DNA of 64,000 nt from Bacteroidia bacterium (GCA_019695295.1 JAIBAH010000007.1:23736-87735); one strand, 5' to 3'; positions 36,431-46,371 are shown, numbered from the stretch's first letter. Notes: a model not told the origin generated them from the letters alone. Program-made: numbers and translations.

Positions 36431-37123
36431 ATGGAGGTAGCAGTATTAAATATACAGGGGGGACAAACAGGGCGTACCGTTTCTCTTTCTCCGGCAGTTT
36501 TCGGCATGGAGACCCCTAACGATCACGCAATTTATTTGGATGTAAAATTCATCATGGCGAATCAGCGTCAGGGTACTCACAAAGCCAAAACCCGTGCGGA
36601 AGTGGTGGGTAGTACCAAAAAGCTTTATCGCCAGAAAGGAACAGGTAATGCCCGTCAGGGTAATAAACGCTCTCCGATTCATCGTCATGGAGGTAGAATT
36701 TTCGGACCTGTACCGCATGAGTATGGCTTCAAGCTGAATAAAAAGCAAAGAGCTATTGCAAGAAGAAGTGCTTTATCTTACAAAGTACAGGAGTCAGCTA
36801 TCACTGTAGTGGAAAACTTTACATTTGACTCCCCCAAAACCAAAAATTTCCTTTCGGTTTTGGAAAACTTAAAGGTAAATGGCAAAAAGGTACTATTTGT
36901 TCTTCCGGCTGTGTCTCCTGAAGCAGTTCAGGCTAAGGCTGAATTGGCTGCAAAAGGAAATACGCCTAAAAAAGAACTGAATACGGTTTACCTTTCCGGC
37001 AGAAATATTCCCGGTGTGAATATCATCTCTGCTTCTGATATTAATACTTATGATTTGCTCAAGGCAAGTGCACTGGTATTAACTGAAAGTGCTGTAGGTT
37101 ACATTAATGAAAGGTTATCTTAA
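36431..37123 (+). CDS. rplD: Ribosomal protein L4 (uL4)
   Basis: 230 residues from the ATG at 36431. A longer frame opens at 36410 inside rplC, but MEVAVLNIQGGQTGRTVSL is the normal L4 start. RQGTHKAKTRAEVVGS, KLYRQKGTGNARQG and HRHGGRIFGPVPHEY form the arm that lines the peptide tunnel. L4 stabilises the 50S core and in some bacteria represses this operon. Confidence 0.97.
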   Translation: MEVAVLNIQGGQTGRTVSLSPAVFGMETPNDHAIYLDVKFIMANQRQGTHKAKTRAEVVGSTKKLYRQKGTGNARQGNKRSPIHRHGGRIFGPVPHEYGFKLNKKQRAIARRSALSYKVQESAITVVENFTFDSPKTKNFLSVLENLKVNGKKVLFVLPAVSPEAVQAKAELAAKGNTPKKELNTVYLSGRNIPGVNIISASDINTYDLLKASALVLTESAVGYINERLS

Positions 37124-37134
37124 TTCATCATACT

Positions 37135-37428
37135 ATGATCCTGATTCGTCCAATATTATCGGAAAAATCTGTAAAAGCATCTGAGCGTGCAAAAGTTCCC
37201 GCTTACTCATTTGAAGTTCATATGGACTCAAATAAGTTTGACATCGTAGAAGAAATTGAAAAAATCTACGAAGTAAAGGTAGCCGAGGTAAACACCATGG
37301 TGGTACGCGGAAAACGCTACTCCCGCTATACGAAAAAAGGCGTAACCAGCGGTAAGGCAGCAAACTACAAAAAAGCAATCGTTACTTTAAAAGACGGTTA
37401 TTCTATTGATTTCTATAAGAACATTTAA
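37135..37428 (+). CDS. rplW: Ribosomal protein L23 (uL23)
   Basis: 97 residues: RPILSEKSVKASER, a strand YSFEVHMDSNKFDIVEEIEKIY, VNTMVVRGKRYSRYTKKG and VTLKDGYSIDFYKNI. L23 sits at the tunnel exit and docks trigger factor and SRP. The gene lies 11 bp after rplD. Confidence 0.96.
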   Translation: MILIRPILSEKSVKASERAKVPAYSFEVHMDSNKFDIVEEIEKIYEVKVAEVNTMVVRGKRYSRYTKKGVTSGKAANYKKAIVTLKDGYSIDFYKNI

Positions 37429-37446
37429 GAGAGGCATAGATAAGCG

Positions 37447-38277
37447 ATGGGTATCAGAAAATTAAAACCGGTTTCAGCCGGATCCAGAATAAGGTCGGTT
37501 TCAGATTTTAAAGAAATCACGAAATCCACCCCGGAAAAATCTCTCCTTCGCCCGCTGAGTAAATCAGGCGGAAGAAACAGACTTGGAGAACTAACCGTTC
37601 GCCAAAAAGGAGGAGGACACAAACGCCGTTACCGTTTGATCGATTTCAAAAGAAATAAACATAACGTTCCGGCTACAGTAAAGGCAATCGAGTACGATCC
37701 AAACCGTTCCGCTCATATTGCTTTACTTTACTACAAAGATGGCGAAAAAAGATACATTATTGCTCCGGCTAACCTCAAAGTAGGGCAGACCGTAGTAGCA
37801 GGTGAAACTGTTGAGCCGGCAGTAGGAAACGCAATGCCTTTGAAAAGCATTCCTTTGGGTACTTCCGTTCATAATATTGAACTGCATCCGGGTAAAGGCG
37901 GTGCTATGGCAAGAAGTGCAGGTACTTATGCTCAGTTAGTAGGTAGAGATGGCAAATATGCTATTTTGCGCTTACCCTCAGGCGAAACCCGTCTTGTCTT
38001 ATTGACATGTATGGCCACTGTAGGTACCGTAAGTAACCCTGAACATAATAATATTATTCTTGGAAAAGCGGGACGTAAACGTTGGTTAGGAAGAAGACCC
38101 CGCGTAAGAGGGGTTGCAATGAACCCGGTTGATCACCCGATGGGTGGTGGTGAAGGTCGCTCTTCAGGTGGACACCCGAGAAGCCGTAAAGGTATTCCTG
38201 CTAAAGGATATAAAACGCGCTCTCCTAAAAAAGCATCGAATCGTTTCATTATTAGTAAGGCAAAAAGCAAAAAATAA
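37447..38277 (+). CDS. rplB: Ribosomal protein L2 (uL2)
   Basis: 276 residues: [16 protein letters not shown] start, [51 protein letters not shown] and [19 protein letters not shown] (the histidine-rich loop close to the peptidyl transferase centre). It is essential for joining of subunits and peptide bond formation. Confidence 0.98.
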   Translation: MGIRKLKPVSAGSRIRSVSDFKEITKSTPEKSLLRPLSKSGGRNRLGELTVRQKGGGHKRRYRLIDFKRNKHNVPATVKAIEYDPNRSAHIALLYYKDGEKRYIIAPANLKVGQTVVAGETVEPAVGNAMPLKSIPLGTSVHNIELHPGKGGAMARSAGTYAQLVGRDGKYAILRLPSGETRLVLLTCMATVGTVSNPEHNNIILGKAGRKRWLGRRPRVRGVAMNPVDHPMGGGEGRSSGGHPRSRKGIPAKGYKTRSPKKASNRFIISKAKSKK

Positions 38278-38285
38278 GAATACTA

Positions 38286-38564
38286 ATGGCTAGATCACTT
38301 AAAAAAGGACCTTTTGTAGATCCTAAATTAGAGGAAAAAGTGGATAAAATGAATCAAAAAACGGATAGAAGGGTTATCAAAACCTGGGCTCGCCGTTCTA
38401 TGATTTCCCCTGATTTCGTAGGTCACACAATTGCAGTTCATAATGGAAAAGCTTTTATTCCTGTTTATGTAACAGAGAATATGGTTGGGCACCGTTTAGG
38501 AGAGTTTTCTCCGACGCGTACTTTTAAAGGGCATGCAGGTAATCGAAAAGATAAAAAGAAATAA
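38286..38564 (+). CDS. rpsS: Ribosomal protein S19 (uS19)
   Basis: 92 residues: [54 protein letters not shown] and [18 protein letters not shown] head protein of the 30S subunit that contacts the A-site finger. Ends KDKKK; rplV follows after 15 bp. Confidence 0.97.
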   Translation: MARSLKKGPFVDPKLEEKVDKMNQKTDRRVIKTWARRSMISPDFVGHTIAVHNGKAFIPVYVTENMVGHRLGEFSPTRTFKGHAGNRKDKKK

Positions 38565-38579
38565 AGAAATAGCGAAGAT

Positions 38580-39005
38580 ATGAGTAACGTAAAAAACGAA
38601 GAAAGAGGCGAAAAGCTTCCCAAAAGAAAAAGACTCTCCGCTGAACGTCGCAAGGAAGAACAATCTTCTGTCGCAAAGGTAATGCTCCGCAATTATCATT
38701 GCACCCCCAGAAAAATGAGATTAATCGTTGATCAGGTAAGAGGTATGGAAGTATTCAGTGCTTTGAACGTAATGAAATTTACAGCAAAAGCCGGAGCACC
38801 TGATGTAGCAAAACTGATTAAGGCAGGGGTAGCTGCAGCCGAGGAAAAACTCGGTCAGAGAGTGGATAATGGAACACATTATATTAGTAAAATATTTGTA
38901 GATGGTGGACGTACACTCAAACGTATGCAACCTGCTCCGCAAGGAAGAGGCCACGTTATTCGTAAGCGTTCCTGTCATGTAACTTTAGTCATTGATAGTA
39001 TCTAA
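38580..39005 (+). CDS. rplV: Ribosomal protein L22 (uL22) with basic N-terminal extension
   Basis: 141 residues. The core L22 fold begins at about residue 31 (SSVAKVMLRNYHCTPRKMRLIVDQVRG) and runs to the beta-hairpin GRTLKRMQPAPQGRGHVIRKRSCHVTLV, which lines the exit tunnel. The first 30 residues (MSNVKNEERGEKLPKRKRLS and following) are an added charged arm not present in E. coli L22 (110 residues). The start is supported by the spacing from rpsS; an internal start at Met36 would give the E. coli length. Confidence 0.95.
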   Translation: MSNVKNEERGEKLPKRKRLSAERRKEEQSSVAKVMLRNYHCTPRKMRLIVDQVRGMEVFSALNVMKFTAKAGAPDVAKLIKAGVAAAEEKLGQRVDNGTHYISKIFVDGGRTLKRMQPAPQGRGHVIRKRSCHVTLVIDSI

Positions 39006-39019
39006 GGTAATTATAATAA

Positions 39020-39805
39020 ATGGGACAGAAAACACATCCGATCGGTCTTAGACTTGGAATCACCAAAGGGTGGGATTCCAACTGGTATGGAGGTAGAAAC
39101 TTTGCCGATAAGTTAATCGAGGACGAAAAAATCCGCGAATACCTTAATACCCGTATTCCAAAGGGAGGAATTTCCAAAATTGTAATTGAAAGAACGTTGA
39201 AAAAAATTACAATTACAATTCATACTTCCCGTCCGGGTATCGTAATTGGTAAAGGAGGAAAAGAAGTAGATTTGTTACGTGAGGAAATCAAAAACCTTAC
39301 TAAAAAAGAAGTTCAAATCAATATCTACGAAATCAAACGCCCGGAATTAGACGCTACCCTGGTAGGTCAGCAAGTAGCTTCTCAGCTTGAAGCAAGGGTT
39401 TCTTTCCGTCGTGCGATGAAAATGTCGCTTTCCAATACCATGCGTATTGGAGCAGGTGGTTGCAAAATTATGTGTTCCGGTCGTCTTGGTGGAGCTGAGA
39501 TGGCAAGAACAGAGCAATACAAAGAAGGACGCGTTCCTTTGCAAACCCTGAGAGCTGATATTGATTATGCACTGGTAGAAGCTCATACTATCTATGGAGT
39601 AATTGGCGTAAAAGTATGGATTTTCCGTCAGGAGCTTTATGGAAAAGTAGATTTATCTCCTTCTGTGGGAAATAGTAGCGGTAATTTCAGCGGCTCTGGA
39701 GAAGACAGATCAGGTGGAAGAACTGACAGAAGAGACAGAAACGCAGGAGGTAAAGGCGGAAACAGAGACAGAGAAAAGCGCAATACCGGACCAAAGAAAA
39801 AATAA
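39020..39805 (+). CDS. rpsC: Ribosomal protein S3 (uS3) with Gly/Arg/Asp-rich tail
   Basis: 261 residues. [20 protein letters not shown] start, KH domain [18 protein letters not shown], and the C-terminal domain [20 protein letters not shown], which together form the mRNA entry pore and helicase site. After about residue 215 there is a 45-residue low-complexity tail ([20 protein letters not shown] and onwards) absent in E. coli. It ends before the internal promoter at 39829-39858. Confidence 0.97.
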   Translation: MGQKTHPIGLRLGITKGWDSNWYGGRNFADKLIEDEKIREYLNTRIPKGGISKIVIERTLKKITITIHTSRPGIVIGKGGKEVDLLREEIKNLTKKEVQINIYEIKRPELDATLVGQQVASQLEARVSFRRAMKMSLSNTMRIGAGGCKIMCSGRLGGAEMARTEQYKEGRVPLQTLRADIDYALVEAHTIYGVIGVKVWIFRQELYGKVDLSPSVGNSSGNFSGSGEDRSGGRTDRRDRNAGGKGGNRDREKRNTGPKKK

Positions 39806-39828
39806 TTTAAATTTTTTTAATAAAGACA

Positions 39829-39858
39829 TTGTAAATTTCAGAGATGTTTGTATCTTTG
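39829..39858 (+). promoter_or_regulatory. Internal promoter between rpsC and rplP
   Basis: TTG at 39829-39831, 19 nt, TATCTTTG at 39851-39858. Start near 39865, leader about 45 nt before rplP. It lies in the largest gap (104 bp) of the S10 group, so the second half of the cluster probably gets extra transcription. Confidence 0.7.
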
Positions 39859-39909
39859 CAGCCCGTTTCGGAATGGAGTGTCTTTTATTAATGTAAAACT
39901 AAAAGGAAA

Positions 39910-40323
39910 ATGTTACAGCCTAAAAAGTCGAAATTCAGAAGAGTCCATAAAATGAGCGTTAAAGGTAACGCTCAAAGAGGGGCTGAAATATCCTTCGGAA
40001 CCTTTGCTTTGAAAGCATTGGAGCCGGCTTGGTTATCTGCACAGCAAATTGAGGCAACCCGTATCACGATTTCCCGTGCAATGAAAAGGGAAGGAAAGTT
40101 CTGGATTAGAATCTTCCCGGACAAACCGATTACGAAAAAGCCTGCTGAGGTAAGGATGGGTAAAGGAAAAGGAGCTCCCGAATATTGGGCAGCAGTGGTA
40201 CATCCGGGTAGAATTTTATTCGAATTGGATGGGGTAAGTGAAGAAATAGCTAAGGAAGCTCTGCGTTTGGCGGCAAATAAACTGCCCATCAAAACCAAAT
40301 TCATTGTGAGAAGAGATATCTAA
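39910..40323 (+). CDS. rplP: Ribosomal protein L16 (uL16)
   Basis: 137 residues: [20 protein letters not shown], the loop [19 protein letters not shown], and [28 protein letters not shown] near the A-site tRNA. It helps position the A-site tRNA on the 50S subunit. First gene after the internal promoter, so a likely regulatory boundary. Confidence 0.97.
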   Translation: MLQPKKSKFRRVHKMSVKGNAQRGAEISFGTFALKALEPAWLSAQQIEATRITISRAMKREGKFWIRIFPDKPITKKPAEVRMGKGKGAPEYWAAVVHPGRILFELDGVSEEIAKEALRLAANKLPIKTKFIVRRDI

Positions 40324-40349
40324 TTTTAAACAGCGTTACAGTAAAGTAT

Positions 40350-40550
40350 ATGAAATCAAACGAAATACGCGAATTAAGCATTGAAGAAATTCTCGCAAGA
40401 GTTGAGGAAACCAGCGATGAGTACACTCGTATGCGCCTGAACCATACAGTTTCTGCGCTCGAAAGCCCCGCTAAGATTAAGCAAACACGTAGAACAATTG
40501 CTCGTCTTATGACTATATTACGTGAAAAAGAAATTCAAGAACTGAAATAA
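40350..40550 (+). CDS. rpmC: Ribosomal protein L29 (uL29)
   Basis: 66 residues of two helices: [21 protein letters not shown] and the helix [32 protein letters not shown]. It sits near the tunnel exit and helps dock trigger factor. Start ATG at 40350 after 26 bp of intergenic DNA. Confidence 0.94.
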   Translation: MKSNEIRELSIEEILARVEETSDEYTRMRLNHTVSALESPAKIKQTRRTIARLMTILREKEIQELK

Positions 40551-40564
40551 TTAAAAGTGGAGTT

Positions 40565-40825
40565 ATGGCCGAAATAAGAAATTTCCGTAAGGTTCGTACC
40601 GGTAAAGTAATCAGCAATAAAATGGAGAAATCCATAGTTGTGTCTGTAGAATACAAAATCAAACATCCAATGTACGGCAAGTTTGTGAAGAAAACATCTA
40701 CATTCATGGCACACGATGAAAAAAATGATTGTGGTATCGGTGATACCGTGAAAATCATGGAAACTCGTCCTTTAAGTAAACGTAAGCGTTGGAGATTAGT
40801 AGAGGTAATCGAAAAAGCGAAATAA
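40565..40825 (+). CDS. rpsQ: Ribosomal protein S17 (uS17)
   Basis: 86 residues: [82 protein letters not shown] in compact OB form; key segments are [21 protein letters not shown], and [11 protein letters not shown]. It binds helix 11 of 16S rRNA. Confidence 0.95.
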   Translation: MAEIRNFRKVRTGKVISNKMEKSIVVSVEYKIKHPMYGKFVKKTSTFMAHDEKNDCGIGDTVKIMETRPLSKRKRWRLVEVIEKAK

Positions 40826-40834
40826 TCATTAATC

Positions 40835-41203
40835 ATGATACAGCAAGAATCAAGACTCAAAGTTGCAGACAATAGCGGAGCCAAAGAAGTCCTTTGTATC
40901 CGTGTATTAGGAGGAACGAAAAGAAGATATGCCCGAATCGGGGATAAAATTGTTTGCTCTGTAAAAGCCGCAGATGCAGGTGCAGGTGTAAAGAAAGGCG
41001 ACGTTGTTAAGGCGGTCATCGTTCGTACACGTAAGGAAGTGCGTCGTAAAGACGGTTCTTATATCCGCTTTGACGATAATGCAGCAGTAATTATCAACAA
41101 AGAAGGAGACCCAAGAGGATCTCGTATTTTTGGTCCGGTTGCGCGTGAACTACGTGAAAAAGGGTACATGAAAATCGTTTCCCTGGCACCGGAAGTATTG
41201 TAA
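40835..41203 (+). CDS. rplN: Ribosomal protein L14 (uL14)
   Basis: 122 residues: [40 protein letters not shown], and [26 protein letters not shown]. Standard length. It forms bridge B5/B8 between subunits. Confidence 0.97.
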   Translation: MIQQESRLKVADNSGAKEVLCIRVLGGTKRRYARIGDKIVCSVKAADAGAGVKKGDVVKAVIVRTRKEVRRKDGSYIRFDDNAAVIINKEGDPRGSRIFGPVARELREKGYMKIVSLAPEVL

Positions 41204-41228
41204 CTATTTAACGTATAAGCTATTAGTG

Positions 41229-41555
41229 ATGGCGAAGATTCATATCAAAAAAGGTGACACCGTTAAAGTCTTAAGCGGGGATGACCGTGGGAAATCAGGA
41301 CGCGTTCTGCGTGTGTTCCCCAAAAAAATGAAAGCAATTGTTGAAGGTTGCAGATTGGTTTCCAAACATGTGAAGCCGAATGTTAATCCTGATAACCCTA
41401 AAGGCGGGGTTATTGAACAAGAAGCACCGATTCATGTCTCTAATCTGATGGTGCTTGATCCTAAAACGAATAAACCCACTCGTACTTCCAGAACGAAAAA
41501 TGAGAAAGGGTTTTCTGTAAGAGTATCTAAAAAGAGTGGTGTAATAATTTTATAA
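41229..41555 (+). CDS. rplX: Ribosomal protein L24 (uL24)
   Basis: 108 residues from the ATG at 41229 (an in-frame GTG sits immediately before it at 41226). [24 protein letters not shown] is the KOW motif, followed by [27 protein letters not shown]. It helps begin 50S assembly. Confidence 0.95.
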   Translation: MAKIHIKKGDTVKVLSGDDRGKSGRVLRVFPKKMKAIVEGCRLVSKHVKPNVNPDNPKGGVIEQEAPIHVSNLMVLDPKTNKPTRTSRTKNEKGFSVRVSKKSGVIIL

Positions 41556-41557
41556 AA

Positions 41558-42121
41558 ATGGCGAACGAAACGAGACTCTACATAAAGTACAAAGAACAAA
41601 TCGTTCCGGCTTTGATGAAAGATTTCAACTACAAGTCGGTAATGCAGGTTCCTAAATTAGAGAAGATTGTTCTTTCTCGCGGGGTGGGTGACGCAGTAAG
41701 CGATAAAAAGCTTATCGATGAAACCGTAAAAGAATTTCAGTTGATTGCAGGTCAGCATCCGGCAGTAACTAAAGCAAAGCAAAGTATCTCAAATTTCAAA
41801 TTGAGAGAAGGTATGCCTATCGGCGTAAAAGTGACGCTCAGAAATGCGCAAATGTATGAATTTCTTGACCGTTTCCTCAATGTCTCTCTCCCTCGTGTAA
41901 GAGATTTTAAAGGAGTACCTTCAAAAGGGTTTGACGGAAGAGGAAATTACAACCTCGGTATTAAAGAACAAATCATTTTCCCGGAAATTGATGTGGATAA
42001 AATCAATAAGATTTCTGGTTTGGATATTACTTTTGTTACAAGTGCAAAAACTGACGAGGAAGCTACTGCTTTATTAAAAGCGTTTGGTATGCCTTTCCAG
42101 GGTCAAAAGATTCAACAATAA
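41558..42121 (+). CDS. rplE: Ribosomal protein L5 (uL5)
   Basis: 187 residues: [35 protein letters not shown] in outline, [22 protein letters not shown] and [22 protein letters not shown]. It binds 5S rRNA and contacts the P-site tRNA. It begins 2 bp after rplX, so the pair is tightly coupled. Confidence 0.97.
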   Translation: MANETRLYIKYKEQIVPALMKDFNYKSVMQVPKLEKIVLSRGVGDAVSDKKLIDETVKEFQLIAGQHPAVTKAKQSISNFKLREGMPIGVKVTLRNAQMYEFLDRFLNVSLPRVRDFKGVPSKGFDGRGNYNLGIKEQIIFPEIDVDKINKISGLDITFVTSAKTDEEATALLKAFGMPFQGQKIQQ

Positions 42122-42124
42122 AAA

Positions 42125-42394
42125 ATGGCAAAAAAGTCTATTATTGCAAGAGAAAAAAAGCGTGAGCGTTTAGTGGCAAAGTACGCTGCAAAACGCAAAG
42201 CATTGAAGGAAGCCGGAGATTATCAGGGTTTAGCGCTTCTTCCTAAAAATTCATCTCCGGTTCGTTTGAGAAACCGTTGTATGTTAACAGGAAGACCACG
42301 CGGTTATATCAGGATGTTCGGTTTATGCCGGATTAAATTCCGCGAATTGGCTTTATTAGGTAAAATCCCCGGAGTAAGAAAAACTAGTTGGTAA
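42125..42394 (+). CDS. rpsN: Ribosomal protein S14 (uS14), zinc-independent form
   Basis: 89 residues: [35 protein letters not shown], and [35 protein letters not shown]. The zinc-binding CXXC pairs of the short form are absent: the long zinc-free (C-) type. Confidence 0.95.
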   Translation: MAKKSIIAREKKRERLVAKYAAKRKALKEAGDYQGLALLPKNSSPVRLRNRCMLTGRPRGYIRMFGLCRIKFRELALLGKIPGVRKTSW

Positions 42395-42400
42395 TATATT

Positions 42401-42799
42401 ATGGTAACAGATCCAATAGCAGATTATCTCACAAGAGTTAGAAATGCCATTAGTGCAGGGCATAAGGTGGTGGATATTCCCGCCTCTAATCTTAAAAAAG
42501 AGATTACAAAGGTACTCTTTGATCAAGGTTTCATCAAAAAATACAAATTTGTAGATGAAAAACCTCAGGGTACAATCAAAATTGCACTTAAATATGACAA
42601 TATTACGAAGCAGCCCGCTATTCTCGGGATTAATCGTATCAGTAAACCGGGATTACGCCGCTATGCAAAGGCTGGTAAAATGCCAAAGGTTTTAAACGGT
42701 TTAGGTATTGCAATCGTTTCTACTTCCAAAGGTGTTATCACCGATAAAGAAGCAAGAAGATTGAATGTAGGTGGAGAAGTTTTATGTTACGTTTACTAA
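42401..42799 (+). CDS. rpsH: Ribosomal protein S8 (uS8)
   Basis: 132 residues: [57 protein letters not shown], and [26 protein letters not shown] as the usual end. In E. coli S8 represses this operon by binding the rplE-region mRNA; whether that holds here is unknown. Confidence 0.97.
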   Translation: MVTDPIADYLTRVRNAISAGHKVVDIPASNLKKEITKVLFDQGFIKKYKFVDEKPQGTIKIALKYDNITKQPAILGINRISKPGLRRYAKAGKMPKVLNGLGIAIVSTSKGVITDKEARRLNVGGEVLCYVY

Positions 42800-42809
42800 T
42801 TTCAAGTCT

Positions 42810-43373
42810 ATGTCAAGAATAGGAAAAAAATCAATTTCATTGCCCGCAGGTGTAACGATAAGTGTGGATAAAAGCAATAATGTTACAGTTAAAGGTCCTA
42901 AAGGTGCGCTTACTCAGCCTGTACATGCAGACCTTACTGTAAGTGTGGAGGATAATGTATTGAATGTAACCCGCCCTAATGACCATAAACGTTTCAGAGC
43001 TATGCATGGTTTATACCGTACTCTGCTGAATAATATGGTTGAAGGTGTCACTAACGGTTTTACAAAGCAGATGGAATTGGTTGGGGTAGGTTACAGAGCT
43101 GAGGCTACTTCCCCAAATCAAATTGAATTACAGCTTGGCTTTTCTCACCCGGTAGTAATTGTATTACCTGAAGAAGTATCTGCTGAAACCCTTACTGTTA
43201 AAGGAGCGAATCCTAAAATCACCCTTAAAGGGATTGATAAACAATTGGTAGGGCAGGTAGCCGCAAAAATACGTTCTCTAAGAGAGCCTGAACCTTACAA
43301 AGGTAAAGGGATTAAATATGTCGGTGAAGTTATCAGAAGAAAAGCCGGCAAAACAGGTGGTAAGAAAAAATAA
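42810..43373 (+). CDS. rplF: Ribosomal protein L6 (uL6)
   Basis: 187 residues from the ATG at 42810 (MSRIGKKSISLPAGVTISV); the longer frame from 42771 overlaps rpsH and is not used. FTKQMELVGVGYRAE and NPKITLKGIDKQLVGQVAAKIRSLREPEPYKGKGIKYVGE complete the two repeats. It contacts the sarcin-ricin loop, where elongation factors bind. A possible attenuator follows. Confidence 0.97.
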   Translation: MSRIGKKSISLPAGVTISVDKSNNVTVKGPKGALTQPVHADLTVSVEDNVLNVTRPNDHKRFRAMHGLYRTLLNNMVEGVTNGFTKQMELVGVGYRAEATSPNQIELQLGFSHPVVIVLPEEVSAETLTVKGANPKITLKGIDKQLVGQVAAKIRSLREPEPYKGKGIKYVGEVIRRKAGKTGGKKK

Positions 43374-43379
43374 AAAATC

Positions 43380-43435
43380 AGCGGATTGTTTAGTAATTAT
43401 TTTTTTGCTTTTCAATCGGCTTTTTCATTTTTTTA
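43380..43435 (+). terminator. Possible internal attenuator between rplF and rplR
   Basis: AGC-G-GATTG (43380-43388) and CAATC-G-GCT (43413-43421) can pair except for one G:G mismatch, with a 24-nt loop, then T runs (43421-43425, 43429-43435). Weak; may trim transcription within the spc group. Confidence 0.3.
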
Positions 43436-43479
43436 AACTAAAAAATACTTTTTGATTTTATAGCATAATTTATTGAATC

Positions 43480-43842
43480 ATGTCAAAATTAGTACAAAAA
43501 TTACAGAGAAGAAATACCATTCGCAGACGTATCAGAAGTAAAATTTCCGGTTCTGCTGAAAAGCCACGTCTTTCTGTATTTAGAAGTAATACTGAAATTT
43601 ATGCACAACTTATTGATGATGTGAATGCAAAAACACTTTTAAGTTGTTCATCTCAGAAAAAAGATATATCTTCGCAGCCAATAACGAAAACTGAAAAAAG
43701 TAAGGAAGTAGGAAAGCAGTTGGCAGAACTCGCAAGAGCAAAAGGAATCGAAAAAATTGTTTTTGACAGAGGGGGTTACTTATTCCACGGAAGAGTAAAA
43801 GCCCTCGCGGACGGAGCAAGAGAAGGAGGTTTAATTTTCTAA
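43480..43842 (+). CDS. rplR: Ribosomal protein L18 (uL18)
   Basis: 120 residues: [46 protein letters not shown] start, [43 protein letters not shown] end. It binds 5S rRNA. The 106-bp gap before it is unusually large for this cluster. Confidence 0.97.
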   Translation: MSKLVQKLQRRNTIRRRIRSKISGSAEKPRLSVFRSNTEIYAQLIDDVNAKTLLSCSSQKKDISSQPITKTEKSKEVGKQLAELARAKGIEKIVFDRGGYLFHGRVKALADGAREGGLIF

Positions 43843-43849
43843 TCTAATT

Positions 43850-44365
43850 ATGAATACCGAAAACAAAGTAAGAAGCAGCGAAGCAAATCAATTACTTGAA
43901 AAAGTAGTAAAAGTTAAACGTGTCGCTAAAGTAGTTAAAGGAGGTCGTAGATTTAGCTTTGCAGCTATCGTGGTAGTCGGAGATGGCGCAGGTACTGTAG
44001 GGCATGGTTTAGGTAAAGCCAATGAGGTGACTGACGCAATTCAAAAAGGAATTGAAGACGCCAAAAAGAATCTGATTAAGGTTCCTATGTCTCATGGTAC
44101 TATTCCTCATGATATCGTAACTGAATTCGGCGGAGCGAAAGTATTATTGCGCCCGGCAGCACCCGGTACAGGGGTACTTGCAGGGGGTGCTATGCGTGCG
44201 GTACTTGAAAGTGCCGGAATCAAAGATGTAATTGGTAAGCGCCTTGGCTCTTCCAATCCGCATAATCTTGTAAAAGCCACACTCAAAGCCCTTTCATTAA
44301 TGAGAGAGCCAAGAATGGTTGCAAAACAAAGAGGTGTTGAATTAAGCAAAGTTTTTAACGGTTAA
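43850..44365 (+). CDS. rpsE: Ribosomal protein S5 (uS5)
   Basis: 171 residues: [94 protein letters not shown]5 lies at the mRNA entry and affects decoding accuracy and spectinomycin binding. Confidence 0.97.
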   Translation: MNTENKVRSSEANQLLEKVVKVKRVAKVVKGGRRFSFAAIVVVGDGAGTVGHGLGKANEVTDAIQKGIEDAKKNLIKVPMSHGTIPHDIVTEFGGAKVLLRPAAPGTGVLAGGAMRAVLESAGIKDVIGKRLGSSNPHNLVKATLKALSLMREPRMVAKQRGVELSKVFNG

Positions 44366-44372
44366 TTTCCCC

Positions 44373-44549
44373 ATGAAAGTTAAAATCACTCAAATAAAAA
44401 GCATGATTAAAAGACCCAAAGATCAAAAACTGACTTTGGAGGCTTTAGGCTTAGGCAAAATCAATCGTACCGTAGAAAAAGAAGTAAACGGACCGATTGT
44501 AGGAATGGTAAAGAAAGTTTCACATTTGATTAAAGTAGAGGAAGCTTAA
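44373..44549 (+). CDS. rpmD: Ribosomal protein L30 (uL30)
   Basis: A 58-residue ORF at 44373-44549: MKVKITQIKSMIKRPKDQKL, then ALGLGKINRTVEKE, with the L30 ferredoxin-like pattern. It sits in the expected place between rpsE and rplO, 7 bp after the rpsE stop and 6 bp before rplO. A peripheral 50S protein that binds 23S rRNA. Confidence 0.95.
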   Translation: MKVKITQIKSMIKRPKDQKLTLEALGLGKINRTVEKEVNGPIVGMVKKVSHLIKVEEA

Positions 44550-44555
44550 AATAAT

Positions 44556-45005
44556 ATGAATTTATCTACATTAAAACCAGCAGCAGGTTCTACCAAAAAG
44601 GTTAAAAGAATCGGACGTGGTCAGGGTTCTGGCCATGGTGGTACAAGTACAAAGGGACACAAAGGTCAGAAAGCAATCAGCGGTTATAACTATAAGCCGG
44701 GTTTTGAAGGAGGGCAGATGCCTTTACAAAGACGTGTACCTAAGTTTGGGTTTACGAACCTTAACAGAACAGAATATAATGTAATTAATCTCGACGCTTT
44801 GCAGGAGTTCGCTTCTACTCATGGCCTTACAGAGATTAACCATGAAGTTCTTGTAAATCACGGAGTTATTTCTAACAGCAGAAAGTTAGTGAAAGTTTTG
44901 GGAAGAGGTGAATTGTCTTCCAGGCTAAATGTTAAATTAAATAAATTTAGTGCATCTGCAAAAACTGCAATTGAAAACGCAGGCGGATCAGTAACAGAAA
45001 TATAA
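44556..45005 (+). CDS. rplO: Ribosomal protein L15 (uL15)
   Basis: 149 residues: MNLSTLKPAAGSTKKVKRIGRGQGSGHGGTSTKGHKGQKA is the flexible Gly/Lys arm, then GFEGGQMPLQRRVPKFGF and a C-terminal globular domain ending AIENAGGSVTEI. It helps late 50S assembly. Confidence 0.97.
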   Translation: MNLSTLKPAAGSTKKVKRIGRGQGSGHGGTSTKGHKGQKAISGYNYKPGFEGGQMPLQRRVPKFGFTNLNRTEYNVINLDALQEFASTHGLTEINHEVLVNHGVISNSRKLVKVLGRGELSSRLNVKLNKFSASAKTAIENAGGSVTEI

Positions 45006-45011
45006 TCAAAA

Positions 45012-46364
45012 ATGAAAGAACTGATACAGACTATTCGAAACATATTCAGTATTACTGAGTTAAGACAAAGAATACTTTATACATTGCTTTTACTAGCCGT
45101 GTATCGTTTAGGTTCATTCGTCGTTCTTCCGGGAATTAACTCAAATATACTACAGCTTGCTTTTTCATCCGGAAAAGCGGGTGCAGGAGGAGGTATCCTT
45201 GATTTGTTTAATACCTTTATGGGCCAGGCCTTTTCGAGAGGGTCTTTATTTGCTTTAGGGGTAATGCCTTATATCTCTGCTTCCATCGTAGTTCAGTTAC
45301 TTGCAGCTGTAGTACCGGCGATTCAAAAGTTAAGAATGGAAGGGGATAGCGGAACGAAAAAAATGAATCAGATTACACGCTACCTTACGATTGCGATTAC
45401 CCTCGGACAATCTGCTACCTATGTAGGTTATCTCAGAGGTCAATATCCTCAGGCTGTATCCGATTCTCCTTTCTTTTGGTTTACCACCATTTTCCTCATC
45501 ACCGCCGGAACGATGTTTCTTGTCTGGTTAGGGGAAAGAATTACAGACAATGGTATCGGAAATGGAACTTCCCTGATTATTACAATCGGTATTGTTTCCG
45601 GCTTCCTGCCAGCTCTTTGGTCTGAACTTCAAACCAAAGCCCTTCTGGTATTCTTTATTGAACTGATTGTGCTGGGTATTGTAACGATGGGCGTAATTGC
45701 TCTTACTCAGGCTACCCGTAAAATTCCTTTGAACTACGCCCGCCAGATGGTCGGCTCAAGACAAATGATGCAAATGGGCAAAGGAGTTCCTCAGGCAAGA
45801 CAATACATTCCTTTAAAGATGAACTCAGCAGGCGTAATGCCGATTATCTTTGCTCAGGCATTGATTTTCTTACCCAGCACCCTTGCGCAAATGATTGGAA
45901 GTGACAGTGCCTCTGCCGTTCTCAGTGCATTCTCTGATTACACAGGCTTCTGGTACAATTTCTTCTTTAGTATTTTGATTATCGTGTTTACGTATTTCTA
46001 CACTGCAATTACAGTAAATCCAAATGAAATTGCAGATCAGCTGAAACGTAATGGTGGTTTTATCCCGGGTATCAAGCCTGGTAAAAAAACTGCGGAATAT
46101 ATTGATAATATTCTTTCGAAAATTACTCTTCCAGGTTCTATCACACTGGCTTTAGTTGCTTTGCTTCCTGCTGTTGCTACTTTATTCGGAGCATCAGGAA
46201 ACTTCTCTAAATTCTTTGGTGGAACTACTCTTTTGATTATGATTGGGGTTGTACTTGATACACTCCAGCAAATCGAAGGATACTTACTGAATCGTCATTA
46301 TGATGGACTGATGAAGTCAGGAAGAGTAAAAGGTCGTCAGGCAAGTGGAGTGATTACTTCGTAA
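45012..46364 (+). CDS. secY: Protein translocase subunit SecY
   Basis: 450 residues with ten membrane segments. Key parts: ITELRQRILYTLLLLAVYRLGSFV (TM1), LFALGVMPYISASIVVQLLA, RITDNGIGNGTSLIITIGIV, a basic cytoplasmic loop LTQATRKIPLNYARQMVG, and NPNEIADQLKRNGGFIPGIKPGK. It forms the Sec channel for secretion and membrane insertion; the many signal peptides in this window depend on it. Confidence 0.98.
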   Translation: MKELIQTIRNIFSITELRQRILYTLLLLAVYRLGSFVVLPGINSNILQLAFSSGKAGAGGGILDLFNTFMGQAFSRGSLFALGVMPYISASIVVQLLAAVVPAIQKLRMEGDSGTKKMNQITRYLTIAITLGQSATYVGYLRGQYPQAVSDSPFFWFTTIFLITAGTMFLVWLGERITDNGIGNGTSLIITIGIVSGFLPALWSELQTKALLVFFIELIVLGIVTMGVIALTQATRKIPLNYARQMVGSRQMMQMGKGVPQARQYIPLKMNSAGVMPIIFAQALIFLPSTLAQMIGSDSASAVLSAFSDYTGFWYNFFFSILIIVFTYFYTAITVNPNEIADQLKRNGGFIPGIKPGKKTAEYIDNILSKITLPGSITLALVALLPAVATLFGASGNFSKFFGGTTLLIMIGVVLDTLQQIEGYLLNRHYDGLMKSGRVKGRQASGVITS

Positions 46365-46371
46365 TTGGAAA

